A DNA stretch of 18,351 bases from an uncultured Oscillospiraceae bacterium (GTDB lineage: Bacteria; Bacillota; Clostridia; Oscillospirales; Acutalibacteraceae): the NCBI GenBank assembly GCA_900540305.1, contig UQFL01000040.1, positions 1-18,351 on the forward strand, given 5' to 3'. Shown one piece after another: positions 1-7,099 of the stretch. Within the stretch, counting starts at the first letter, position 1. Each line of letters begins with the position of its first letter. Both the position numbers and the translations under genes were made by a program. The notes under the pieces are model-generated. The model was not told the origin of the DNA. It saw nothing but the letters and a program-made list of their open reading frames with translations, and made no database searches.

Positions 1-49
1 ACGAGATCAGCCTCGGTCTCGTGGGCTCGGAGATGTGTATAAGAGACAG
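1..49. other. Illumina Nextera i7 adapter, assembly contamination
   Basis: These bases match the library construct rather than any genome. Positions 1-7 are the end of the P7 flow-cell oligo, 8-15 an 8-base i7 index (CAGCCTCG), 16-30 the Nextera read-2 linker, and 31-49 the 19-bp Tn5 mosaic end. Genuine sequence starts at about base 50, inside rplT. The minus-strand translation runs into the adapter and ends in YTSPSPRDRG, a typical adapter-derived peptide. The contig end was not trimmed. Confidence 0.98.
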
Positions 50-189
50 TATGCATACTGACCGCTCTTCATTACAGCCTGCTTAGCTGTTCTGAAAAGA
101 CGATGCTTACTGCCGTAGTAACCCTTTGCTGCTTTTAAAACTTTCTTTCTTCTTTTACGAGTGGCCATAGCGCCTTTTACTCTTGCCAT
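50..189 (-). CDS. rplT: 50S ribosomal protein L20, 3' end cut off by adapter
   Basis: L20 binds 23S rRNA and is needed for early assembly of the large subunit; in many bacteria it also represses its own operon. About 46-47 genuine residues remain, starting MARVKGAMATRKR, followed by a lysine/arginine-rich stretch and ending near GQYAY, as expected for the N-terminal third of a roughly 118-residue L20. The ATG at 187-189 follows a GGAGG with 9-nt spacing. It is the third gene of infC-rpmI-rplT. The break is technical: the frame continues into adapter sequence and stops at 7-9, so the 60-residue translation must not be taken as a real protein. The missing C-terminus carries part of the regulatory RNA-binding surface. 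Confidence 0.96.
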
Positions 190-260
190 AACTTAATACC
201 TCCGAAAATAGTTGATATAATATTATCCCTATATACACTCAAAAAGTGTGTGAAATCTTT

Positions 261-458
261 TTATTTGTAAGGAACAAGTCTCTTCATCTGCTTCTGGTTT
301 GTTACATCGCCCACAGCAGTTTTGCGAAGATTTCTTTTACGCTTTGTTGATTTCTTTGTAAGGATGTGAGAGGTATAAGCATGAGAACGCTTTACCTTGC
401 CGCTTTTTGTTGTTTTGAAACGCTTTTTAGCGCCGCTGTGTGTCTTAATCTTTGGCAT
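261..458 (-). CDS. rpmI: 50S ribosomal protein L35
   Basis: L35 is a small basic protein of the large ribosomal subunit. The 65 residues match the family length, with the typical MPKIKTHSGAKKRFK start, a central K/R-rich core (residues 29-46) and a KRLVPY-type end. The ATG follows GGAGG with 8-nt spacing. It lies between infC and rplT, the usual order. The 71-base gap to rplT contains a small hairpin (ACACT/AGTGT, 235-249) whose role, if any, cannot be judged. Confidence 0.97.
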   Translation of the reverse strand: MPKIKTHSGAKKRFKTTKSGKVKRSHAYTSHILTKKSTKRKRNLRKTAVGDVTNQKQMKRLVPYK

Positions 459-485
459 AATTTATTCCTCCATTGTTAAAAATAC

Positions 486-1004
486 TTACTTAGCCGCTTT
501 CTGGGAAACAAACATAAGAATCTGTCTGCCCTCAAGCTTGGGAGCTTTATCAACATTAATATCCTCGCCGAGCGCCTCAACAAATCTTTCCATATTGGCA
601 ACACCGATATCGGAATGAGCCATTTCCCTGCCGCGAAGGCGGATGGAAACCTTGAGTTTATCGCCCTTTGAAAGAAACTTTTTAGCTTGATTCACTTTTG
701 TATTGAAATCGCCGACATCAATATTGAGAGAAAGGCGGATTTCTTTAGTATCTACAACCTTCTGCTTTTTGCGGTTTTCTTTTTCACGCTTAGCCTGCTC
801 ATAGCGGAATTTGCTGTAATCCATTATCTTAACAACGGGCGGCTTTGCCTGAGGAGCGATTTTAACAAGATCCTGTCCTCTCTTTTCAGCCTCGTTGAGA
901 GCCTCTTTAGCGCTCATAATGCCGAGCTGTTCACCGTCTGCCGTGATAACACGCAATTCCTTATCTTTGATTTCACCGTTAAGCTGCGGAGTTTCCTTGC
1001 TGAT
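486..1004 (-). CDS. infC: translation initiation factor IF-3, probable AUC start
   Basis: IF-3 binds the 30S subunit, prevents early 50S joining and proofreads the start codon and initiator tRNA. The product shows the N-domain motif NGEIKDKELRVI, the linker with KPPVVKIMDYSKFRYEQ, and the C-domain with DFNTK, KGDKLKVSIRLRGREM and a basic end. The start was set at ATC (1002-1004), giving 172 residues, the usual length. GAGGTG lies exactly 6 nt upstream, and the homologous part of the protein begins right there (ISKETPQLNGE). An ATG 51 bases further upstream lies inside the terminator hairpin, lacks a good ribosome binding site and would add 17 unrelated residues. Rare AUU/AUC starts are known for infC and allow IF-3 to limit its own translation. 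Confidence 0.93.
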   Translation of the reverse strand: MSKETPQLNGEIKDKELRVITADGEQLGIMSAKEALNEAEKRGQDLVKIAPQAKPPVVKIMDYSKFRYEQAKREKENRKKQKVVDTKEIRLSLNIDVGDFNTKVNQAKKFLSKGDKLKVSIRLRGREMAHSDIGVANMERFVEALGEDINVDKAPKLEGRQILMFVSQKAAK

Positions 1005-1135
1005 AAATAACACCTCTTTAAAAAAATTAAAAGTGCGAACATAAAATGCCCGCACTTCAATAAGTCAATTAATGAAATATTGCCCTTTTTACTGACGCTT
1101 AAGGGGAGAACGGGTATAATGTTCTTCTTTGTTGT
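1005..1135 (-). promoter_or_regulatory. infC leader, L20-leader-like attenuator
   Basis: About 130 transcribed bases separate the predicted transcription start from infC. They end in an intrinsic-terminator structure whose U-tract runs almost into the infC Shine-Dalgarno. Firmicute infC-rpmI-rplT operons often carry an L20-responsive leader in which L20 binding favours termination. The position and architecture fit this, but the L20-binding fold itself was not verified. Confidence 0.7.
1021..1057 (-). terminator. leader terminator upstream of infC
   Basis: A 7-bp stem (AAGTGCG at 1057-1051 pairing with CGCACTT at 1037-1031) with a 13-nt loop is followed by TTAATTTTTT. It lies inside the 5' leader, before the first gene, so it should act as an attenuator rather than an operon end. 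Confidence 0.75.
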
Positions 1136-1141
1136 GGAAAT

Positions 1142-1170
1142 ATAGTAACACAACAAACACCCTTTGTCAA
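1142..1170 (-). promoter_or_regulatory. promoter of infC-rpmI-rplT
   Basis: TTGACA (1170-1165), a 17-bp spacer and TACTAT (1147-1142) give a near-consensus housekeeping sigma promoter. The -35 box begins only 7 bases after the folA stop, so the operon has its own promoter even though no terminator separates it from folA. Confidence 0.88.
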
Positions 1171-1177
1171 TAAAAAT

Positions 1178-1654
1178 TTATTTTTTTGTGTAAAGAACAT
1201 GAGAAAATTTCACGCCGTTTTCCTCATTTTCAGCAAGCACCGTTCTGTTCCATTCTGATTTATCAAAATCAGGAAAATAAGCGTCTGCCGTATCACATTC
1301 AGCGTCAATTTCCGTAAGATACATTTCATCGGCATACGGCAAAAACTGCTCGTAGATACTTGAACCGCCTATTACAAACGCCTTTTCGCCGCCTGATTCG
1401 TTGAGTGCATCTTCAATACCGCTCACAACAAACGCTCCGTCAACGGTGTAATCTTGATTTTTCGTAATTATAATGTTCTTTCTTTTCGGCAGAACTTTTG
1501 GGAGAGATTCAAAAGTCTTTCTTCCCATAATAACGGCGCATCCCGTTGTGGTTTCACGGAAAAACACCATATCGGCGTGAAAACGCCATATAAGCTCGTT
1601 ATCCTTTCCAAGCTCATTATTTCTGCCGACTGCGGCAATCATTGAAACAGACAT
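1178..1654 (-). CDS. folA: dihydrofolate reductase
   Basis: Reduces dihydrofolate to tetrahydrofolate with NADPH, regenerating the folate that thymidylate synthase oxidises. The 158 residues match the family. Visible motifs are MIAAVGRNNELGKDNELIW at the N-terminus, the catalytic acid D28 in the HADMVFF helix, VIMGRKTFESLP (41-52), the NADPH-binding VIGGSSIYEQFLP (94-106) and LTEIDAE (113-119). The usual Leu-Pro before the catalytic helix (WxLPxD) is Phe-His here, a small deviation. The ATG follows AGGAG with 5-nt spacing and lies 12 bases after the thyA stop, so the two are co-transcribed and act in one folate/dTMP cycle. Fairly typical protein; trimethoprim sensitivity cannot be inferred from this. 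Confidence 0.96.
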   Translation of the reverse strand: MSVSMIAAVGRNNELGKDNELIWRFHADMVFFRETTTGCAVIMGRKTFESLPKVLPKRKNIIITKNQDYTVDGAFVVSGIEDALNESGGEKAFVIGGSSIYEQFLPYADEMYLTEIDAECDTADAYFPDFDKSEWNRTVLAENEENGVKFSHVLYTKK

Positions 1655-1666
1655 ATTTACTCCTAT

Positions 1667-2569
1667 TTACTGTGCTATCGGAAAAGAGATTTTTCCGAGG
1701 TGGTTATAATCTATCAGCTTAACATCCTTGCAGTCCCTGCTGTTGTCAAACTGAAAGAAATCGTCAACATCAGGATTGAGCCAAAGCTTGGGCGCAGGAA
1801 GAGAGCCTGATTCGTCAAGCCTTTTAAGCTGCTCTTTAATTCCGTCAACCTGGTTTACATAAATATGAGCATCCTTAATGCTCCAGTCAATAGTTCCCGG
1901 TTTTAAGCCGGTAACCTGAGCGAGCATACACAGAAGAACGGCATACTGCGTTACATTGAACGGCAGACCGAGCGGCACATCGCAGGAACGCTGATGCACC
2001 CAGCAGTTGAGCTTTCCGTCAGTAACATCCCACTCACTGCTCCAAACGCAGCTTGGCAAAACAGCCGTGTCAAGATAGTCGTTCTGCCACAGCGTCATAA
2101 TCATACGCCTGTCCTCAGGGTGGTTTTTGATTTTATCAATAAGGTTCTGCGTCATTTGGAATTTATTTACAATATATCCGTACGCAGTACCGATAGTATG
2201 CGCATATTCTTTGCCGAAGAATTTATGCACTTTCTGCTTTACAAGATTTCCGTTTTCATCGGGCAGAAGCTGAGTGGCGTTCCAATAACCCTCGTCATCT
2301 ATCTCCCATTCATTCCAAATTTTTACATCACGCTCTTGAAGCCATCTAACATCGTTTGACTGAGCCTGATATATCCACAGCATTTCAAGAACAGCCTGTC
2401 TTAAAAAAAGCTGTTTTGTTGTAAGTATGGGAAATTCCTGCTCCAAATCAAAATGAAAATGGTGGGACGGCACTTTGATTGAATCAACGCCAGTTCTGTT
2501 TACGACACGCACGCCCTCGTTTAAAATACGCCTGCACAGTCCGAGATAATCCTCATCCCATTTAGACAT
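1667..2569 (-). CDS. thyA: thymidylate synthase
   Basis: Converts dUMP to dTMP using methylene-tetrahydrofolate, yielding dihydrofolate for the adjacent folA product. The 300 residues contain the family signatures: NRTG near residue 24, the phosphate-binding RR (154-155), the nucleophile C174, QRSCDVPLGLPFN (193-205) and DAHIYVNQ with H235/Y237. The residues around the nucleophile read P-S-C-V-W rather than the common P-C-H; by gap-free alignment to E. coli ThyA, C174 is the nucleophile and the following His is replaced by Val. The ATG follows GAAAGGA with about 9-nt spacing. It lies 24 bases after mltG in the pyk-mltG-thyA-folA run. Confidence 0.96.
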   Translation of the reverse strand: MSKWDEDYLGLCRRILNEGVRVVNRTGVDSIKVPSHHFHFDLEQEFPILTTKQLFLRQAVLEMLWIYQAQSNDVRWLQERDVKIWNEWEIDDEGYWNATQLLPDENGNLVKQKVHKFFGKEYAHTIGTAYGYIVNKFQMTQNLIDKIKNHPEDRRMIMTLWQNDYLDTAVLPSCVWSSEWDVTDGKLNCWVHQRSCDVPLGLPFNVTQYAVLLCMLAQVTGLKPGTIDWSIKDAHIYVNQVDGIKEQLKRLDESGSLPAPKLWLNPDVDDFFQFDNSRDCKDVKLIDYNHLGKISFPIAQ

Positions 2570-2593
2570 TCAAATCATTCCTTTCTTTCGCAG

Positions 2594-3628
2594 TTATTTC
2601 CACGGATACTGCTGTTTGAGTTTTTCAAACTCCTCCCCTGTTGCGGCAAAATGGAATTCGCCGTTGAGGTCTGAGAAGAAGAAAAGATAATCAGTTTCGG
2701 GGTGTTTGATTACTGCCTCAACAATATTCATACCCGAATTTGTTATAGGCCCGCTCGGCAGAGCAGGACATCTGTAAGTGTAATAAGAATCATAGGTTTC
2801 CCTTGAAAAACCGTAATCAAGGAGATTTTTTGCGTAAAAATATGTTACATCACACTGAAGCTTGCTTCCCTTTTCAAGCCTGTTAATCAATACGGAAGCA
2901 ATGTTTTCCGCACTGCTGTCAGTAAGCGCTTCCTCCTGAACTATTGAACAAAGGGTGATGAACTCATAGAGCGACATATTATTTTTTGAGCAGTATTCGA
3001 GCATATCGTCAGACAGTCTGTCATCAAACGCGGCAAGCATTTTGTCAACGATAACCTCGGCATCGCTGTTCATTGCAAAGTCATATGTTGCAGGGAACAA
3101 AAAGCCCTCAAGAATAAAGCCTATATTTTCTCTGTCCTGCGGAAAATCTGCAAGCCAGTCATAATCATATCCGTCTGTTTTTGAAACGGCGGCGTAAAAA
3201 TCATCTTTTGAGCAGATTGAGTTTTCTTCAAGAGTTTTTGCAATATCGAAAACATTATATCCCTCGGGTATGCACACAGAAACAATTTTGTGGCTTATAT
3301 CGGGATTTTGAAGTTTCTGAGCAATCTCCTCATAACTCATATCTGAAGTCATATAATACTCGCCGTTGATATAGGTAAAATCAGGATAATGCTTATCCAT
3401 CCAAAGAGACCATATTGAATCGTCAACAACGATATTATTATTTTTCAGCATCTGCGAAATCTCATACTGAAAATCCTGTGATTCAATAACGAGAGTATAT
3501 TTTACAGGCTCGCCTTTTTCAGTGCCGTTTATATCGCTGTTTATTTTGTTAAAAGCATACAAGCCTGCGGCAATGATAGCTATGAGTATAACGCACACTA
3601 CGATGATTTTTACAATTTTTTTATTCAT
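2594..3628 (-). CDS. mltG: endolytic murein transglycosylase MltG (YceG family)
   Basis: MltG cleaves nascent glycan strands in the membrane-proximal layer and is thought to set glycan chain length. The 344 residues start with a short cytoplasmic end and one membrane segment (about residues 4-25), followed by an extracellular LysM-like region and the YceG domain. Seen in the catalytic domain are CSIVQEEA (E233 aligns with the catalytic Glu of E. coli MltG), INRLEKGSKLQCDVTYFYA and CPALPSGPITNSG. The ATG at 3626-3628 was chosen over the in-frame TTG at 3641-3643 because GAGG lies 5 nt upstream of the ATG; that GAGG overlaps the end of pyk, suggesting translational coupling. Confidence 0.93.
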   Translation of the reverse strand: MNKKIVKIIVVCVILIAIIAAGLYAFNKINSDINGTEKGEPVKYTLVIESQDFQYEISQMLKNNNIVVDDSIWSLWMDKHYPDFTYINGEYYMTSDMSYEEIAQKLQNPDISHKIVSVCIPEGYNVFDIAKTLEENSICSKDDFYAAVSKTDGYDYDWLADFPQDRENIGFILEGFLFPATYDFAMNSDAEVIVDKMLAAFDDRLSDDMLEYCSKNNMSLYEFITLCSIVQEEALTDSSAENIASVLINRLEKGSKLQCDVTYFYAKNLLDYGFSRETYDSYYTYRCPALPSGPITNSGMNIVEAVIKHPETDYLFFFSDLNGEFHFAATGEEFEKLKQQYPWK

Positions 3629-3635
3629 AATAACC

Positions 3636-5072
3636 TCATTCAACTTCGTGAGCTTTAAGCATATTGGTAGTACCGCTCTGTCCGAGAGGAATACCTGCCG
3701 TGATTACAACAACATCGCCTTTTTCAATGTAACCCGTTTTCTTGGCTACCTCAACAGCGTGCTCGAAAAGTTCATCAGAATTTGACTTTTCATCGCACAT
3801 AACGGGAAGTACGCCCCATGAAAGATTGTTTTGACGGCGCACCTTTTCGCTTGTTGTTGCGGAAATAATAAGGCAGTGCGGTCTGTATTTTGAAATCTGG
3901 CGGGCAGTTGTGCCGCTCTTTGTTACTGTAATGATAGCTCGTGCGTTAAGGTCGTGAGCAGTTGTAACCGTAGCGTGTGAAATAGCCGATGTAATATCGC
4001 CCGGAAGATGCTTTGGAGCAAATTTTTCAAAACGCTCGATATAGTTGATATCCTGCTCTGTTGTTTTTGCAATGAGAGCCATTGTTTTAACCGCTTCAAC
4101 GGGGTGTTTGCCCATTGCTGTTTCACCCGAAAGCATTATAGACGATGTGCCGTCATAAATAGCGTTTGCAACATCTGTAATTTCCGCTCTTGTCGGGCGG
4201 GGATTGTTTATCATAGATTCAAGCATCTGTGTTGCAGTAACAACAATTTTACCTGCCGCAAATACTTTTTCAATAATCATTTTCTGAATTGAGGGGATTT
4301 TTTCAAACGGAATCTCAACGCCCATATCACCTCTTGCAACCATAATGCCGTCGGCTTCTTTGATAATTCCGTCTATATTTTCAACACCCTCGTTGTTTTC
4401 AATTTTAGCAATAATTCTTACATCGTTCCAGCCGAGAGCGTGGCAGAAATCACGCAGATAAATTATATCGGCGCCCGTTCTGCAGAATGAAGCGGCAATG
4501 AAATCATAGCCCATTTTTGCGCCGAATTTAAGGTCCTGCATATCTTTTTCAGAAAGATACGGAAGAGCAAGAGATACATTCGGAACATTAACGCCCTTTT
4601 TATCGGAAATATGACCGCCGTCAACAACGGTGCAGTTAATATCGTGATTTTCAACCGAGTCAACACGCAATGAAATAAGACCGTCATCAATAAGAATCAC
4701 GGTGTCTTTTTTCACATCGTTAACAAGCCCTTTGTAAGAAATAGAGCATTTTGTTTCGTCGCCCAAAACCTCATCGGTTGTAAGAGTAAATTTCTGGCCG
4801 TCTTTAAGCTCAACACCGTTTTTGTTTTCAAAACAGCCGAGTCTTACCTCGGGGCCTTTTGTGTCAAGCAAAGTTGCAACGGGAATGCCGAGCTTTTCTC
4901 TTACTTTTTCAACATTTCTAAACCATTTTTCAAATGTTTCATACTCACCGTGTGAAAAGTTAAATCTTGCAACATCCATACCTGCAAGCATAAGCTTTTC
5001 AAGAACCTCTTCGCCGCAAGAAGCAGGTCCGATAGTGCAGATAATTTTAGTTTTTCTTCTGTAAATTCCCAT
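3636..5072 (-). CDS. pyk: pyruvate kinase
   Basis: Catalyses the last step of glycolysis, phosphoenolpyruvate plus ADP to pyruvate plus ATP, in the cytoplasm. The 478 residues match the standard form without the extra C-terminal PEP-utiliser domain found in Bacillus. Motifs seen: TKIICTIGPAS (8-18), RFNFSHG (36-42), LLDTKGPEVR (68-77), the active-site AKIENNEG, MVARGDMGVE, ATQMLESM, RAEITDVANAIYDG and MLSGETAMGKHPVEAV, then the C-terminal domain with KSGTTAR and a G-rich end (GIPLGQSGTTN). It is the first gene of its operon, with its own promoter upstream. The TGA stop is 7 bases before the mltG ATG. Confidence 0.98.
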   Translation of the reverse strand: MGIYRRKTKIICTIGPASCGEEVLEKLMLAGMDVARFNFSHGEYETFEKWFRNVEKVREKLGIPVATLLDTKGPEVRLGCFENKNGVELKDGQKFTLTTDEVLGDETKCSISYKGLVNDVKKDTVILIDDGLISLRVDSVENHDINCTVVDGGHISDKKGVNVPNVSLALPYLSEKDMQDLKFGAKMGYDFIAASFCRTGADIIYLRDFCHALGWNDVRIIAKIENNEGVENIDGIIKEADGIMVARGDMGVEIPFEKIPSIQKMIIEKVFAAGKIVVTATQMLESMINNPRPTRAEITDVANAIYDGTSSIMLSGETAMGKHPVEAVKTMALIAKTTEQDINYIERFEKFAPKHLPGDITSAISHATVTTAHDLNARAIITVTKSGTTARQISKYRPHCLIISATTSEKVRRQNNLSWGVLPVMCDEKSNSDELFEHAVEVAKKTGYIEKGDVVVITAGIPLGQSGTTNMLKAHEVE

Positions 5073-5138
5073 TATTTATCGCCTCTGTATAATTTATAAT
5101 ATAGTTTGTTAAAAAAGTATTATTACTTTTCCAATCAT

Positions 5139-5166
5139 ATTATATCAGCAATTCTAATAAAATCAA
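5139..5166 (-). promoter_or_regulatory. promoter of pyk-mltG-thyA-folA
   Basis: TTGATT (5166-5161), a 16-bp spacer and TATAAT (5144-5139) preceded by TGA, an extended -10. It lies about 66 bases upstream of the pyk ATG. No other strong box pair was seen in the 167 bases between pyk and the upstream terminator. Confidence 0.75.
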
Positions 5167-5199
5167 TACAATGAAAACGAATATTTAATGAATTTATAA

Positions 5200-5229
5200 A
5201 AAGAAAGACGGCGGAGAATTCCGCCGTCT
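5200..5229 (-). terminator. terminator of the SCP2/transketolase operon
   Basis: A perfect 10-bp GC-rich stem (5229-5220 with 5215-5206, AGACGGCGGA on both strands) with a 4-nt loop, followed on the minus strand by TTCTTTTT. It starts 13 bases after the stop codon of the last gene. Confidence 0.93.
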
Positions 5230-5242
5230 GTAATAAGTAATA

Positions 5243-6037
5243 TCAGGTAGCAAGATCGCCGACAATCATCATGTAATTGCCTATCATTGCACCAAATTCG
5301 GGAGCGCCCTCCATAATGAGCTGCTTATCCTTAGTCATTTGGAGCATATCGCCTGTTCCAAGAAGTATCATAAGAGCGTGCTGAGCCGTATCAAACTTCA
5401 TACAGAAGAACGGCTTTGAGCGCTTATATTCTCCTCTGCCTGCACGAGACTTACCTGCCTTTACACGAAGATACGCCGTGCATTCGGGATGACCTTCAAC
5501 AGCCCACTGATAAACACGGTCGGGGCTTTTTGCTGCCCAGTCGTGAATCTCAGGGTGCCCCATTTTGTTAAGCTGGCTGATACCGCTTGAAAGAAGATAA
5601 AAGTAAAGTTTACACAAAAGAAGTGCAAGCTGCTCATCCTCGGGAGGCTCTTTTATTCCAAGCAGGCTGCTCATTTTAAGCAAAACAGCCATAAACTTTA
5701 CGAATTTTGAAAATGATTTGATTTTCATTTTTGGAAGCTTTGTCATATCACCTTTCATAAAGGCGTTCATTTTTTCCATAGAAGAAAACTCAAGCTCTGC
5801 GTCAATTCTTTTCTGACCGAAATACTCGCCGAGTTTACAGCTCCACTCGCCGTTTTCAACTACGAAATGCACCGCTTCCTTATCCTGCGCATTAACCTTT
5901 GCTGAAACCTGGTAAACAGCGTCTACGCCCTCAAACTTTTTAGCAAGTTCGGGAACATCCGTTGCTATGGTTTTCATAAGCGGCAACGCACCGGCAATAA
6001 ATACTTTGTTAGTATAACGGGTTACATCGCTTGCCAT
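5243..6037 (-). CDS. SCP2-like protein, last gene of transketolase/aminotransferase operon
   Basis: 264 residues, function unknown. The pattern resembles the SCP2 (sterol carrier protein 2) fold, which forms a hydrophobic tunnel for lipids or other apolar ligands. The first half (about 30-110) has alternating strands ending in a helix (AELEFSSMEKMNAFMKGDM). The second half (about 175-264) appears to repeat the scheme, with FDTAQHALMILLGTGDMLQM and a C-terminal hydrophobic helix, so the protein may be a tandem SCP2. A hydrophobic middle (about 112-155) could form helices over the tunnel, but no signal peptide is seen. The ATG at 6035-6037 was preferred over GTG at 6044-6046, which would be 2 nt from AAGGA; ATG spacing is 11 nt. 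A second protein of the same build opens the operon. The family call is by pattern only. Confidence 0.6.
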   Translation of the reverse strand: MASDVTRYTNKVFIAGALPLMKTIATDVPELAKKFEGVDAVYQVSAKVNAQDKEAVHFVVENGEWSCKLGEYFGQKRIDAELEFSSMEKMNAFMKGDMTKLPKMKIKSFSKFVKFMAVLLKMSSLLGIKEPPEDEQLALLLCKLYFYLLSSGISQLNKMGHPEIHDWAAKSPDRVYQWAVEGHPECTAYLRVKAGKSRAGRGEYKRSKPFFCMKFDTAQHALMILLGTGDMLQMTKDKQLIMEGAPEFGAMIGNYMMIVGDLAT

Positions 6038-6082
6038 AAATAACACATTCCTTTCTTAAAACAGATTTAAAACACAAAAGGT

Positions 6083-7096
6083 TTAGAATTCATCGTCCCA
6101 TGCGTCGTCTGCTTCAAAATCCTGATGCATTACTTCAGCAATAGCCTCTGCAATACCGTTTGAGTCTATCTTAGCGATTGACATAAGATCTTCGTGAAGA
6201 CCGATTGTTGAGAAAGCGTCCTGATGGCCGAGCATCTTGAATGCGCAAGCCTTACCGCTCTTAGCAACAACCTCAGCAACAGCTGAGCCGAGACCGCCCA
6301 TAACTGTATGGTCTTCAGCGGTGATAATTCTTCTTGTGTCCATAACAGCAGACATAATAGCCTCTTCGTCAATAGGCTTAATTGTGTGCATATTGATAAC
6401 ACGAACTTTGATGCCTGCGTCTGCATCTGCCATCTGAGCAGCCTGCATTGCCTGATATACGCAAGAACCGCATGCGATAACAGTAATATCAGTACCTTCG
6501 TTCATTACCTTTGCCTTGCCTACTTCAAAGTCGCAGTCTTCAAGGTTTTTATAGATAATCTGGTCAAAACCTCTGTTAATACGAATGTAAACAGGGCCGT
6601 CTGTATTATAAGCGGCTTTAACGGCATGATATGTTTCAGCGCCGTCACAGGGGCAGATAACAGTCATATTCGGAAGGCTTCTCATACAAGCCATATCAAT
6701 GAGTGAATGGTGGGTTGAACCAGCCTGACCGAATGATGTTCCTGCATGGGTTGCAATAATTTTTACAGGTACATTTTGATAACAGATGTCAGTATGAATC
6801 TGATCAAGAGAACGGGCAGCTGTAAAAATAGCAAATGTTGAAGCAAAAGGAATAAGTCCGTTTTTGCCGAGACCGGCAGCAACGCCGAACATATTCTGCT
6901 CTGCTATGCCGACATTGAAGAAACGATCGGGGAATTTTTCACCGAACATACCGATTTTAGTTGACTTTGCAAGGTCAGCCGTAAGGGCAACAACATCGGG
7001 GTGTTCTGCACCGAGCTCGCAAAGCGCTCTTCCGTAATACTCCGCAGTTGAGAGTTTGGAAGTTTCAGTCATTGTATAAGTCATTCCGCCTGCCAT
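6083..7096 (-). CDS. transketolase, C-terminal subunit
   Basis: Supplies the pyrimidine-binding and C-terminal domains of a split thiamine-diphosphate transketolase. The 337 residues include ALTADLAKSTK (37-47), the catalytic FFNVGIAEQNM with E66, PFASTFAIF, the THAGTSFGQAGSTHHSL loop and a C-terminal domain with VINMHTIKPID and the ITAEDHTVMGGLG hinge. Transketolases move two-carbon ketol units between sugars; DXP synthase is the nearest alternative but is normally one longer chain. The ATG follows AAGGAGG with 8-nt spacing, and only 3 bases separate it from the stop of the N-terminal subunit gene, as expected for equimolar subunits. Split transketolases are common in Clostridia for pentose metabolism, so the family alone does not prove a special role. 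The acidic tail (FEADDAWDDEF) is unusual-looking. Confidence 0.92.
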   Translation of the reverse strand: MAGGMTYTMTETSKLSTAEYYGRALCELGAEHPDVVALTADLAKSTKIGMFGEKFPDRFFNVGIAEQNMFGVAAGLGKNGLIPFASTFAIFTAARSLDQIHTDICYQNVPVKIIATHAGTSFGQAGSTHHSLIDMACMRSLPNMTVICPCDGAETYHAVKAAYNTDGPVYIRINRGFDQIIYKNLEDCDFEVGKAKVMNEGTDITVIACGSCVYQAMQAAQMADADAGIKVRVINMHTIKPIDEEAIMSAVMDTRRIITAEDHTVMGGLGSAVAEVVAKSGKACAFKMLGHQDAFSTIGLHEDLMSIAKIDSNGIAEAIAEVMHQDFEADDAWDDEF

Positions 7097-7099
7097 AGC

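Noticed and set aside
7..189. A complete 60-residue ribosomal protein gene
   Set aside because: The last ~13 residues are translated adapter; only about 46-47 residues are genuine and the gene is truncated at the contig end.
397..1010. Plus-strand reading frames opposite infC and rpmI
   Set aside because: They are antisense shadows of conserved ribosomal and translation-factor genes, with no ribosome binding sites or recognisable motifs.
2905..2940. MltG with an inactivated catalytic site (Gln in SIVQEEA where E. coli has Glu)
   Set aside because: By alignment with E. coli MltG from memory (MASIIEKET), the catalytic E218 is the second Glu, which is conserved here as E233; the Gln is at a non-catalytic position.
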